Positions 34,907-43,428 of a stretch of 64,000 nt of DNA are shown here, piece by piece. The number at the start of each line of letters is the position of its first letter. Within the stretch, counting starts at the first letter, position 1. The position numbers and the translations under genes are program-made. The notes under the pieces were generated by a model that was not told the origin of the DNA, did no database searches, and was given only the letters and a program-made list of their open reading frames with translations. Source of the DNA: Bacillus_BD sp963787345 (GTDB lineage: Bacteria; Bacillota; Bacilli; Bacillales; Cytobacillaceae); the NCBI GenBank assembly GCA_963787345.1, contig CAWBCW010000021.1, positions 62,001 through 126,000 of the forward strand, written 5' to 3'.

Positions 34907-35295
34907 GAAACCACTCCTTTTGTTTTATTTTGTGCCATTTATGGTTTTTAAAACATATTACGGAACAATTCAATCTTCATATTGTTGCTGCTCCAATATG
35001 AACCTTTTTGCAGGCCAGTCGCCTAATTTGCTAAAGCGTTAATAAGGTGAGGGATTGAACTTTTTTAATAAATTTAGTTAAAGATTATTGACATATGAGA
35101 AAAGAGATATTAATATATGTCTTGTGCTAATAATGTCTTAATTAAGTATATTTTAATTAAAAATATTTGTGTTAGGGGGTTTTAGATAGGAAGTATAGAT
35201 AAATATGATAATAAGAAATTAAGAACAGAAGATTAAATGATTATGGACAAACGGGAATAAAAATAATATGAATGAAAATTTGGAGGAGAAATTTT
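34907..35295. other. Regulatory intergenic region upstream of the DoxX gene
   Basis: 389 nt. It holds palindrome family member R2 (35013-35066). Further down is an AT-rich segment with the perfect palindrome CTTAATTAAG (35137-35146) and a second TTAATTAA (35153-35160), which recurs near 42181. This is a plausible operator for the stress genes that follow. Confidence 0.45.
35013..35066. repeat. Intergenic palindrome family, member R2 (degenerate)
   Basis: Contains the family core TTTGCTAAAGCGTTAAT and ends in GATTGAAC plus TTTTTT. The left arm (GGCCAGTCGCC) pairs only partly with the right arm. Confidence 0.5.
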
Positions 35296-35712
35296 ATGTT
35301 AAACAAAAATGAATTTGGAACTTTTTTATTACGCATTATGATCGGGCTTGTCTTTTTAGCAAATGGAGTCACGAAGTTTCAAGGGGGCATAGAAAATACA
35401 GCTAGTTGGTTTGAAAGTATAGGCATTCCAGGATTTATGGCTTACGTAGTCGCTTTAATTGAATTAGTAGGAGGAATTGCGTTAATCCTTGGATTAGGAA
35501 CGAAGATTGCAGCTGTTTTAATGGGGATTATCATGCTTGGAGCCATTTTTACTGCTAAATTGTCATTGGGCTTTTTAAATGGATATGTTTATGATCTTGT
35601 TTTATTAGTTATCTCTATCCACTTGGTGCTAAACGGTAGTAAGCTGTATTCACTTGATCAATTATTATTTAAAGGTAGAAAAGACGGTAGTTCAGCCTCT
35701 CTATCTGCTTAG
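35296..35712 (+). CDS. DoxX-family membrane protein (MhqP-like)
   Basis: 138 residues, four membrane helices, with the DoxX signature LLRIMIGLVFLANGVTKF and a final IHLVLNG helix. ATG 35296 is preferred as GGAGGAG is 8 nt upstream; the frame is open from 35272. DoxX proteins associate with thiol, sulfur or quinone stress responses. Here the gene sits upstream of an azoreductase and a ring-cleaving dioxygenase, as in Bacillus quinone regulons, which supports the MhqP comparison. Confidence 0.78.
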   Translation: MLNKNEFGTFLLRIMIGLVFLANGVTKFQGGIENTASWFESIGIPGFMAYVVALIELVGGIALILGLGTKIAAVLMGIIMLGAIFTAKLSLGFLNGYVYDLVLLVISIHLVLNGSKLYSLDQLLFKGRKDGSSASLSA

Positions 35713-35897
35713 GTATCGGTGCACTGACATCACCCGGAATGATAAGATTTATGCGAGGGATGCAGGCGCAAGACCTGTCCACCGCGTCCTGTGAGGGATA
35801 AACGAAAAAGTAATCTAATAGGTTGAATTATATCATATTTTAATATACTTTTAATTGAGTATAATTTATTTCGAGATAAAAAGGGGACTTTAATATA
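35713..35897. other. Intergenic region with a GC-rich island and the azoR promoter
   Basis: 35713-35815 is much richer in G and C than its surroundings and has one open frame (PGMIRFMRGMQAQDLSTAS) without a ribosome site. It could be debris or a small structured RNA. Further on, TATAAT (35860-35865) with TTATTTCGAGATAA just after it (35867-35880) looks like the azoreductase promoter and a half-conserved MhqR-type site. Confidence 0.35.
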
Positions 35898-36530
35898 ATG
35901 AATGTATTAGTTATAAAAGCAAATAACCGTCCAGCATCAGAAGCAGTATCGAGTAAAATGTATGAAACATTTATGGAGAACCTAGAAGGCGTTAACGTTA
36001 CAACGTTTGATGTTTTTGAAGAAGATATGCCATACTTTGGTCAAGACTTATTTAATGCTTTTGGTAAGATGGGCTCAGGCGAAGAATTAACAGACATTGA
36101 ACAACGTATTGTAGCTGCTAAACAAAAGGCGAAAGATGCTTTATCAGCAGCGGATATCGTAGTGCTTGCATTCCCATTATGGAACTTAACGATCCCTGCA
36201 AAATTACAAACATTTGTTGATTATGTATATGAAGCAGGCTTTACATTCAAATATGATGAGAATGGACAAGCGGTGCAATTAATGAGAGATAAAAAGGCGA
36301 TCATTCTAAGCGCACGTGGAGGCAGCTACTCTTCTCCTGAAGCAGCACCAATGGAAATGGCAGCGACTTATGTGAGAAACGTATTTGGTGGAGTATTCGG
36401 AATGGAAATCATTGATGAAGTGATTATCGAAGGCCATAATGCAGCGCCAGATCAAGCTGAAACAATTATTGCCCAAGGATTAGAAAAAGTAGCTGATGCA
36501 GCAAAGAACGTATCAGCAGTAAAAGCTTAA
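35898..36530 (+). CDS. azoR: FMN-dependent NADH:quinone oxidoreductase / azoreductase
   Basis: 210 residues of the AzoR flavodoxin-like family. The N-terminus is MNVLVIKANNRPASEAVSS. The FMN-binding FPLWNLTIPAKLQTFVDYV and the following LSARGGSY are diagnostic. It reduces quinones by two electrons (and azo dyes), preventing semiquinone cycling. GGGGAC lies upstream of the ATG. It is flanked by a strong terminator. Membership in a quinone-responsive regulon is inferred from its neighbours and from the GAGATAA half-site in its leader. Confidence 0.92.
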   Translation: MNVLVIKANNRPASEAVSSKMYETFMENLEGVNVTTFDVFEEDMPYFGQDLFNAFGKMGSGEELTDIEQRIVAAKQKAKDALSAADIVVLAFPLWNLTIPAKLQTFVDYVYEAGFTFKYDENGQAVQLMRDKKAIILSARGGSYSSPEAAPMEMAATYVRNVFGGVFGMEIIDEVIIEGHNAAPDQAETIIAQGLEKVADAAKNVSAVKA

Positions 36531-36553
36531 TGAAAAGAACATAATATATTTAT

Positions 36554-36593
36554 AAAATGGAGTAAAATCAAAAATTTGATTTTACTCCATTTT
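36554..36593. terminator. Bidirectional terminator after azoR
   Basis: AAAATGGAGTAAAATCAAA and TTTGATTTTACTCCATTTT form a perfect 19-bp stem with a 2-nt loop. Confidence 0.88.
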
Positions 36594-37010
36594 AGATTTT
36601 ATTTGTCATTGATATAAATCTTGAACAAATTCTCCTCTCATATATTTAAATTTTGAGGTAGAAAATAAGTTCTGTTTGAAAAATTTATGTATTTCCTATT
36701 CAAAAAATGAATCAGTAGTTTATTAGTCTATTTTAATATGAATGAAATATCAATTTACTCACTTATTCAACAAAGATGAAAACATAATTAAGGGATTCAA
36801 AAGGAGTTGGGGCTAATGACGATGTTACTCGATAAAAATTCCAAACCAACCACTTTAATTAATAAGCAAAACAAAAGTTCCATATTCATATAGGGTTTCT
36901 AATAAAATTTCATTTCAAATCCACACTAAATACACGAATAGTGAAAAAGGTAATGTAATAGTAAAAGAGATACAGTAAGAATAGTCATTCATAAACTTGT
37001 CGCAAATATG
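36594..37010. other. Intergenic region with a possible 25-codon ORF
   Basis: 417 nt gap. Only one small candidate frame (36816-36893) is visible, and the rest is AT-rich with no repeat or RNA signature that I can support. Confidence 0.35.
36816..36893 (+). CDS. Possible 25-codon leader or truncated ORF
   Basis: ATG 36816 follows AAAAGGAG and reads MTMLLDKNSKPTTLINKQNK before TAG at 36891. The codon use is normal, but the length and lack of homology leave it doubtful. It may be the surviving start of a lost gene. Confidence 0.25.
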   Translation: MTMLLDKNSKPTTLINKQNKSSIFI

Positions 37011-37070
37011 TTGACGAGTTAAAAAATAGGGTATATTATAGTTACATAAGTTATCTTTAATTCAAGATAA
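37011..37070 (+). promoter_or_regulatory. Sigma-A promoter with MhqR-type operator
   Basis: TTGACG (37011-37016) and TATTAT (37034-37039) are separated by 17 nt. The palindrome TTATCTTTAATTCAAGATAA (37051-37070) starts about where transcription would begin. Its arms TTATCTT/AAGATAA and spacing resemble the published Bacillus MhqR operator (ATCT..AATTC.AGAT), and the gene downstream is of the MhqO/MhqA class. Confidence 0.65.
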
Positions 37071-37224
37071 AATAATTAAGAACTTTTTTAAATGTTAATC
37101 AAGGTAATTATCCAAGCAATTGAAATATTTGAGTTGGTTAAAATAAGTTCATTGGCTTTTGATATTCGATATACAAATTATTTAACCGTTATTGATCCAC
37201 AATTAATCAAAGGAGTGAAAGTAA

Positions 37225-38163
37225 ATGAGTAAGAAAACAATGGGAATTCACCATATTACAGCAATAGTAGGACATCCACAAGAGAATGTTGACTTTTACG
37301 CCGGAGTTTTGGGTTTACGTTTAGTCAAACAAACGGTCAATTTTGATGATCCAGGAACATACCATCTTTATTTTGGCAATGAAGGTGGAAAACCAGGAAC
37401 GATTATTACCTTCTTCCCTTGGGCTGATGCTTATCAAGGGAAGATAGGAGGAGGTCAAGTTGGGGTAACTTCTTACGTTGTTCCTAAAGGGGCTATGGGA
37501 TTTTGGGAAAAGCGACTAGAAAAGTTCAACATTTCTTTTATTAAAACGGACCGCTTTGGAGAAGCTTATTTGGAATTTGATGATCCACATGGACTACACT
37601 TGGAAATCGTGGAGAGAGAAGAAGGGGAGTTGAATACATGGAGTTTTGGTGAGGTATCGCCGGAAGTGGCTATAAAAGGATTTGGTGGTGCTACTCTATT
37701 ATCAACTCGACCGAAACAAACGGCAGAATTATTAGAGAAAGTGATGGGACTTGAATTTATCGCAGAAAAAGATGATTTTATTCGTTTTCGCTCATCAGCC
37801 GACATTGGAAATGTTATTGATTTGAAATTAACACCAATTGCTCGTGGTCAAATGGGTGTAGGAACGGTTCACCATATTGCGTGGAGAGCAAGTGATGACC
37901 AAGATCAGTTGGATTGGAGAAATTATGTTCAGGAAAATGGATATGAGGTCACTCCAGTTCAAGATCGAAATTATTTTAATGCGATTTATTTTAGAGAACA
38001 CGGTGAAATCTTATTTGAAATTGCAACAGATCCACCGGGATTCGCTCATGATGAATCACATGAAACGATGGGAAAAAAATTAATGCTACCAGAACAATAT
38101 GAAATTAATAGAAGTAAGATTGAACAAGCATTACTTCCGTTTGAGGTAAAAAAGCTAGACTAA
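37225..38163 (+). CDS. mhqO: Ring-cleaving dioxygenase, VOC superfamily (MhqO/MhqA-like)
   Basis: 312 residues with two vicinal-oxygen-chelate halves. The N-terminal HHITAIVGHPQENVDFYAGV carries the first metal His. The second half includes VHHIAWRASDDQDQLDWR, and the terminal metal Glu is in GEILFEIATDPPGF. By homology it opens hydroquinone-type rings during quinone stress. It has a strong promoter with a predicted MhqR-type operator and is followed 21 nt later by a flavin-reductase gene, likely in the same transcript. Confidence 0.88.
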   Translation: MSKKTMGIHHITAIVGHPQENVDFYAGVLGLRLVKQTVNFDDPGTYHLYFGNEGGKPGTIITFFPWADAYQGKIGGGQVGVTSYVVPKGAMGFWEKRLEKFNISFIKTDRFGEAYLEFDDPHGLHLEIVEREEGELNTWSFGEVSPEVAIKGFGGATLLSTRPKQTAELLEKVMGLEFIAEKDDFIRFRSSADIGNVIDLKLTPIARGQMGVGTVHHIAWRASDDQDQLDWRNYVQENGYEVTPVQDRNYFNAIYFREHGEILFEIATDPPGFAHDESHETMGKKLMLPEQYEINRSKIEQALLPFEVKKLD

Positions 38164-38184
38164 TCAAGAAAGGGATGAGATTCT

Positions 38185-38793
38185 TTGCTTTCGATTGACC
38201 CATCTACAGTTAGTGAAAGAGAAAATTATAAACTTTTAATTGGAAGTATTATTCCAAGACCGATTGCCTTTGTCACAAGTATGTCTCAAGAGGGAACTTT
38301 GAATGGTGCTCCTTTTAGTTATTTTAATATTGTTTCTTCAAATCCTCCGATGATTTCATTAGCTATTCAAAGATCAGGAGGAAACCAGAAGGATACAGCG
38401 AGAAATATTCTCCAGTCAAAGGAATTTGTCGTCCATATCGTAGATGAACAAAATGTTGAAAAGATTAATAAGACAGCAGCTAGCCTTTCTCCTGATCAAA
38501 GTGAAGTGGAATTGGCAGAATTAACTCCAATAAGAAGCGTGAAAATTTCTGTACCAGGAGTAAAGGAAGCCAAAATTCGAATGGAGTGCATATTAGAACA
38601 TTCCTTGGAATTAGGAGGAGTCGAAACACCTGGTTGTGATCTGATCATTGGAAAGGTTGTTCAATTTCATGTTGAACAGGACATATACGAAAATGGCAAG
38701 ATCGACCCTAGGGGGTTAGCTGCTGTAAGCCGATTAGCAGGTCACGATTATGCGAAAATAGGGGAAATGTTTTCGATAGAAAGACCAGAATAA
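38185..38793 (+). CDS. Flavin reductase-like FMN-binding protein (YwrF-like)
   Basis: 202 residues of the FMN-binding split-barrel family. The sequence has SERENYKLLIGSIIPRPIAF and FVTSMSQEGTLNGAPFSYFN, shortened here to the landmarks GSIIPRPIAF and NGAPFSYFN. The next landmarks are PPMISLAI and DPRGLAAVSRLAGHDYAKIG. Start TTG 38185 with AAAGGGATGAG upstream; no ATG fits. It would supply reduced flavin or act as a quinone reductase, in operon with the dioxygenase. Confidence 0.8.
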   Translation: MLSIDPSTVSERENYKLLIGSIIPRPIAFVTSMSQEGTLNGAPFSYFNIVSSNPPMISLAIQRSGGNQKDTARNILQSKEFVVHIVDEQNVEKINKTAASLSPDQSEVELAELTPIRSVKISVPGVKEAKIRMECILEHSLELGGVETPGCDLIIGKVVQFHVEQDIYENGKIDPRGLAAVSRLAGHDYAKIGEMFSIERPE

Positions 38794-38817
38794 CTTGATC
38801 GGTAAAGGATAAAATTA

Positions 38818-38940
38818 TGCAAAAAACAGCAGGTATTCATCATATCACAGCGTTTGTTAACGATACTCAAAGAACGATGATGGATTTACAGTCGATGAAC
38901 CAATAAATGAACGAGGCCAGCATCTTATGTTGCCTTCATG
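38818..38940 (+). pseudogene. Internally deleted second ring-cleaving dioxygenase gene
   Basis: MQKTAGIHHITAFVNDTQR, the start of an MhqO-type protein, is followed within 30 nt by sequence typical of the middle or end of such proteins in another frame (FTVDEPINERGQHLMLPSW). About 250 codons are missing. This is the remnant of a paralogue or duplicate of the gene at 37225. Confidence 0.65.
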
Positions 38941-38954
38941 GTTTGAGCCAAAAA

Positions 38955-38982
38955 GAGACAAGTTAAATGAAACTTGTCTCCT
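38955..38982. terminator. Hairpin after the dioxygenase relic
   Basis: GAGACAAGTT / AACTTGTCTC form a perfect 10-bp stem with a 6-nt loop. No T-run follows, so terminator function is only possible. Confidence 0.4.
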
Positions 38983-38985
38983 ATT

Positions 38986-39138
38986 GAGGTTCGAGTGTTA
39001 GAAGGACTCGAACTAAAGGAACATGTTGATGAACTTAGTAAAGATGGTTATGTACTTGTACAAGGATACTATTACAGTAGGACGTTGAAGATAGGAGCTT
39101 TTGAAGAGTATATGAAAAAGATTCATAAAGCGTCGTAA
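38986..39138 (+). pseudogene. C-terminal relic of an EAL-domain protein
   Basis: The 50 codons ending at TAA 39136-39138 read DGYVLVQGYYYSRTLKIGAFE. This is the closing block of EAL cyclic-di-GMP phosphodiesterases (usually GYYFSKPLPIEEFE). There is no start codon or upstream domain, so it is debris. The following minus-strand open frame to 39314 has no recognisable identity. Confidence 0.55.
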
Positions 39139-39371
39139 AGCTTTATTCGAGAAAGAGCATCTTTATAGTTTTTACCATTCCTAATAAGGATATTTCGAAT
39201 CTGAGATATTTTTATTGCTTTCAAACAGTCTTTGATATGCTCCCTATCAGTAGCCAAATTTTTATTTTTTTTAATCTGTCTACCTATAGGGGAGCATAAC
39301 ACTTGTTTTCGCACATAACTTCAATAGTCTTCTAATAAGGGCTGTCCGTATATTTCAAAAAAGCCGACATT

Positions 39372-42014
39372 TCAATAGCTAAGAATCTTCTCAGTATTTT
39401 TTGTAAGTGGGTCGGAAAGGTTTCCTCTTACTCGATTCTTCAACTGAGCGTCACAGTAACACATAAATTGTAACTTTTCCACTTTAAAATGAGCCCTTGC
39501 TAATATTTCAGGCCATGCCCTTATACTTTCGATGATATGTTTCTGATAAGTTTCATTCAAGTGGTCCCAAGCAACAAGCAGGGGATCTGTCTTTTTCTCT
39601 TCATCATATTCTTTTCCATATTTCCATCCCGCTTCTTTCTTTTCGAGAGTAAACTTCTTATGCTCATATTCAGCTAGTATCTCTACTTCATGATCTAAGA
39701 ATTTTCCATTTTCTGGTCGTTCATCAACGGATATTAATTCGTAATTAATTTTTGTAAGAGCCGCTGGAAGATGTCTTACCTGACTATGGATATATTTTTT
39801 TACTTCTTCTTTAATATCATCCCATGCTTCTCCACTTACTCGTTCGGCTTTAGGGTCATTTTCGCATAATCCTTCGCGCTTTTGATACAGAGCGGCGGCG
39901 ATACTATCTACTTTCTCGCTAAAAAAGGAATCATACATTAAATGGCGATAAAATTGTTCTTCATCTACGTGAAGCTTTAGTTGTTCCTTAGAAGGTAAAA
40001 GGGATTGTTCCCATTTTTGGGCATTTGTTAATTGACTCATCTCGAGTATGGCTTCCATCGACCTTGTTTCATGCTTATATCTTGGTATTTTTAATAAGGC
40101 TCTTAATACGCCATTATCGATTTGAGCTTCACCTGTTCCATCTATTAAATAGGGTGTTTTTCTTTCAATAAGAGAACGTAATAACATGGCTCTGCGAACG
40201 ATGAATAATAGGTCCTCTTTTTCATCTGTCTGATTCGGTCCTAAAATATTGACATATCCTCTCAAACGGCTAATAAAATCAGGACCTTTCGCGTCTTTAA
40301 ATTCATTGAGAAAATGTTTGTATTCCGTCTCATCTTCAAGATTCTCCCCAGAAAATTGCTGATACGTACTGCTTGTTCCTCCAGCAAATACGAAAATCGC
40401 TTTTCCGATAGGATGAAGAGAATCCCCAACTCTAAAGACTCCATCTTGCATCGGGGCTAGAAAGTATTTTAACCAGCCTAGTTTTCCGTTAAAAGCGGCG
40501 TCAAATTCATCAAAAAAGACAAGGGGAATTTTGCCCATTAAAGAAACATCTCTTACTCGATGCAAGGCATTTGTCAAATCAGACAAGCCTTGAAACTGAG
40601 ATAAATTAAAGTCTAACTTTTCAATTAGATGAGGGGCAATACTTGAAGCGACTTCTGTCACTCCAAATGACTTCCCTGATCCAGGCGTACCAAAAACAGC
40701 GATGGATAGAGGTCTCGGAACACTTTTAATGGAAACATACTCAGTGATAAGATTCTTTATACTTCTATAGGCCTCAATTTCCGTCCGATCAACCGTTTTT
40801 AATTTGCCAAATTGGGCAATTGGAATAAATTTAAGGGCACTTTTTTCCCCGTACTTTACGATATTGTATGAAATATCCGCTAAATTAATCGATGCTTTGT
40901 CTTTTATGATGTACCAACAGCTGCGACAATTAGGAGTGGTGGAACGTACATTCACATCTTGTACATGTTCTTTATAAATAAAATCATCGTCTTTTTCTAT
41001 AAATAGATCGGCATTATAAAAGTTATGATCCTCCAAATGTTCGCCAAAACCATTGATAAAGTATTTTTGTGTCGCGACAATCCCGCTCCGTATGCCTTTG
41101 CTAATGGACCTACTTAAGTTTTCCATTTTTTTTAGACCGGATGCAATACTGCCTGCAAGCCCTGCCACAAAACAAGAGGAAAGACCATACATGTTTCCTT
41201 GGTTTTCTTTGATAGAATCACCTTCAAATGCATAAGGAAGAAAGAACAATTGTGATTTAACGTGAGCGTTTTTTTGATAATAAATGGCGCCTTCAAGCCC
41301 AAAGTGTAGGATTAAGTGGTGACAATTGGCTAGGAAATCAATATTTGGATTATTGTTAATCTGCCAGGCAAAATCAATCGCCGTTCGTTCCCATGAAAGA
41401 CTTTTACTAATATTCACCCCTTGTGCTCGAAAATCATCAGCATCAATGACGACAATGGTATTTTCTAGATGGTCATTCTCGATATGGTTCCATAGTTTGC
41501 TTTCACGAGCAGGATGACTCACTTTATAGATCACAATCGGAGCATGGTTTTGAGATTTTAAAGCCAAAGGCCAATAGCTTTCATCCGATTGAAAACCATT
41601 ATCCTCATCATGGATAATGACCATATCTGCCTGTTCATCATCATTTATGATAGGAAGTAACATAGGATTTCCAGAATCCACTCCTGAATAGCCGAGGAAT
41701 TCTTTTATCCGATAGACTTTCGGATCACTTTCTTTTCCTGTTAAAGAAAAGAGGTCCAGCTCAGAAAATGACTGCAGGAGATCTTTTGGTAATTCACATG
41801 TTGTATCTGTTAGTTTTGGTGAAATCACGGTATCTTCACAGGCTGAACTTACCAATTTAGATAAGAGTAATGCTCCGCCTTCTTTTGTCAATCCATGTAT
41901 ATACGGGGAATTTTCCCATTTGTATTCCTTTGTGGTCTTTTTGAACGTTCTCCATGTTAATACATTTGTACTAACATCACCTGATACAGCTATTTTTAAA
42001 TTCGTCTTGTTCAT
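39372..42014 (-). CDS. PfkB-like / AAA-type ATPase / RyR-domain multidomain protein
   Basis: 880 residues from ATG 42014, which has AAGGAG 6 nt upstream. Residues about 1-300 look like a PfkB/ribokinase fold: IAVSGDVS, VIDADDFRAQGVN and LILHFGLEGAIYY. The usual GAGD catalytic motif is replaced by YGLSSCFVAG, so kinase activity is doubtful. A CRSC pair follows near 365. A P-loop ATPase starts near 430, with Walker A GTPGSGKS (about 440-448) and Walker B PLVFFDEFDAAF (about 500). Residues about 770-845 contain WKYGKEYDEEKKTDPLLV and the pattern of a RyR repeat (E-H-x-W/F ... GW-x-YG ... KTDP). There is no signal or membrane segment. It stands alone between gene relics and a divergent flavoprotein. 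It is plausibly a ligand-gated ATPase of a conflict or stress system; no established function. Confidence 0.7.
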   Translation of the reverse strand: MNKTNLKIAVSGDVSTNVLTWRTFKKTTKEYKWENSPYIHGLTKEGGALLLSKLVSSACEDTVISPKLTDTTCELPKDLLQSFSELDLFSLTGKESDPKVYRIKEFLGYSGVDSGNPMLLPIINDDEQADMVIIHDEDNGFQSDESYWPLALKSQNHAPIVIYKVSHPARESKLWNHIENDHLENTIVVIDADDFRAQGVNISKSLSWERTAIDFAWQINNNPNIDFLANCHHLILHFGLEGAIYYQKNAHVKSQLFFLPYAFEGDSIKENQGNMYGLSSCFVAGLAGSIASGLKKMENLSRSISKGIRSGIVATQKYFINGFGEHLEDHNFYNADLFIEKDDDFIYKEHVQDVNVRSTTPNCRSCWYIIKDKASINLADISYNIVKYGEKSALKFIPIAQFGKLKTVDRTEIEAYRSIKNLITEYVSIKSVPRPLSIAVFGTPGSGKSFGVTEVASSIAPHLIEKLDFNLSQFQGLSDLTNALHRVRDVSLMGKIPLVFFDEFDAAFNGKLGWLKYFLAPMQDGVFRVGDSLHPIGKAIFVFAGGTSSTYQQFSGENLEDETEYKHFLNEFKDAKGPDFISRLRGYVNILGPNQTDEKEDLLFIVRRAMLLRSLIERKTPYLIDGTGEAQIDNGVLRALLKIPRYKHETRSMEAILEMSQLTNAQKWEQSLLPSKEQLKLHVDEEQFYRHLMYDSFFSEKVDSIAAALYQKREGLCENDPKAERVSGEAWDDIKEEVKKYIHSQVRHLPAALTKINYELISVDERPENGKFLDHEVEILAEYEHKKFTLEKKEAGWKYGKEYDEEKKTDPLLVAWDHLNETYQKHIIESIRAWPEILARAHFKVEKLQFMCYCDAQLKNRVRGNLSDPLTKNTEKILSY

Positions 42015-42038
42015 ATATACTCCTTGTTGTACATCCAA

Positions 42039-42509
42039 TTTTTAATTTTTCCTTATACAGATATTATGCATACATTTAAATCAAACTATTTAAATGCTAT
42101 GAATGAATCTTTTGACATGACTATGAATCCTCCTAAGTTTCCTCTTTGTCTTTAGTTAACTTATCTTTAGATAATATATTCTTAATTAAGGATTATTTTA
42201 AATCGAAATGGATTAATTGTCAAACCATCTCGAATTGGAAAGAGATGTTAGGGTCAATCTAGCTAAAGTTAATAAAAAGATTGTTTCAATCGCCAATACT
42301 TGTTGATTGAAACCATTTTTTGTGAGATGAGTTCCTGAATCTAGAGGTTATTTTCCCTTGGATAAGTGGCTAAAGTTTTTTCGTTTTTGAAACAATGTCA
42401 ATGGGCATGACTCTCTGCTTTTTGTGGATATAACGGAGTGCATTTGGAGATAATATTTTTAGCAACAAGTAGCTTTGTTATTTAATCACAAAAGTTAGGT
42501 GATATAAGG
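42039..42509. other. Divergent regulatory region between RyR-ATPase and FMN-reductase genes
   Basis: 471 nt. Features seen: palindrome TTATCTTTAGATAA (42161-42174), CTTAATTAAG (42181-42190, also at 35137), an ATCTCGAATT word within an imperfect inverted repeat CATCTC...GAGATG (42228-42249), and a terminator-like stem TGTTTCAATC / GATTGAAACCA + T6 (42282-42320). Several resemble quinone-stress operators. Confidence 0.45.
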
Positions 42510-43106
42510 ATGGGTTTTTTTGAAAAATTATTTGGCCGTTCAGCTAATGAGGAGGAAAAAGCAGTGGCGAATTTAAACATTGGCATTATTTTAGGAAGTA
42601 CGCGGCAAGGACGCTTAAGTCCACAAGTTGGGGAATGGGTAAAGTCTATCGCGGACAAACGTGGAGATGCTAATTATGAAATTGTTGATATCGCAGACTT
42701 TAACTTGCCATTCCTAGGAACAACGGATGGAACTGAGCCTGGAATTGCGCAATGGAACGAAAAAATTGGCAACTTAGATGGATTCATCTTCATTACACAA
42801 GAATACAATCACAGTATTACAGGAGCATTAAAAAATGCGCTTGATATGGCACGTGAAGCATGGTTTAACAAAGCCGCAGGAATCGTAAGTTACGGTTCAG
42901 TTGGTGGAGCCCGTGCTGCAGAGCATTTACGTGGAATCTTAGCGGAACAATCGATTGCAGATGTCCGCACACATCCAGCGTTATCCTTATTCACTGATTT
43001 TGAAAATGGTCAAACGTTTAAACCAGCTGATATGCATACAGATACAGTGAACGAAATGTTAGGTCAACTTATATCATGGGCAACTGCACTTAAAACTGTT
43101 CGCTAG
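42510..43106 (+). CDS. NAD(P)H-dependent FMN reductase-family protein
   Basis: 198 residues. The flavodoxin-like core begins NIGIILGSTRQGRLSPQV (phosphate-binding GSTRxGR) and continues with FITQEYNHSITGALKNALD and the segment YGSVGGARAAEHLRG, all standard for this family. There are two plausible starts: ATG 42510 (AGGTGA upstream), giving a 19-residue extension, and GTG 42564, which has a stronger GAGGAGG 8 nt before it and begins MANLNIG. It reduces flavins or quinones and fits the surrounding stress genes. Confidence 0.87.
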   Translation: MGFFEKLFGRSANEEEKAVANLNIGIILGSTRQGRLSPQVGEWVKSIADKRGDANYEIVDIADFNLPFLGTTDGTEPGIAQWNEKIGNLDGFIFITQEYNHSITGALKNALDMAREAWFNKAAGIVSYGSVGGARAAEHLRGILAEQSIADVRTHPALSLFTDFENGQTFKPADMHTDTVNEMLGQLISWATALKTVR

Positions 43107-43165
43107 TTGCCGTCCTGGGACGTCCTGAAAATTCTTGTACAAAATGTTCCGGTTTAAATCTGATT

Positions 43166-43223
43166 AGAAAGGGTCAGTCCCCAAGTCTGCTAAAGCTAAT
43201 GCAGCGGGTGATTGACCCTATTT
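43166..43223. repeat. Intergenic palindrome family, member R3
   Basis: GGGTCAGTCCCC ... GGTGATTGACCC with core TCTGCTAAAGC between the arms; A-run before, T-rich after. It lies just downstream of the FMN-reductase gene and can terminate it. Confidence 0.75.
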
Positions 43224-43240
43224 ATATTAGCGACCTTCTC

Positions 43241-43285
43241 AAACAGGAGAATCTATTCTTAATTAATAGATTCTCCTGTTTTTTC
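43241..43285. terminator. Strong intrinsic terminator
   Basis: AAACAGGAGAATCTATT (43241-43257) and AATAGATTCTCCTGTTT (43265-43281) form a perfect 17-bp stem followed by T residues. Confidence 0.88.
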
Positions 43286-43428
43286 TTTTAAAAAAAGCGT
43301 AAATGTTGGTGAACTTGCTATCTTACACAAATTCCTATACTATTATATTATTATTCTGAATTTTTAAAATCGATTTTTAAACAATGGGTTCTAGATTGCT
43401 AAAATTATAGTAGAGAGAGGTTTTTATA

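Noticed and set aside
34907..35060. FMN riboswitch upstream of the RibA-like gene
   Set aside because: None of the conserved RFN-element segments is visible in the minus-strand leader.
39123..39314. 63-codon minus-strand frame downstream of the RyR-ATPase gene
   Set aside because: No good start signal or family match, and it overlaps the EAL relic; not supported as a gene.
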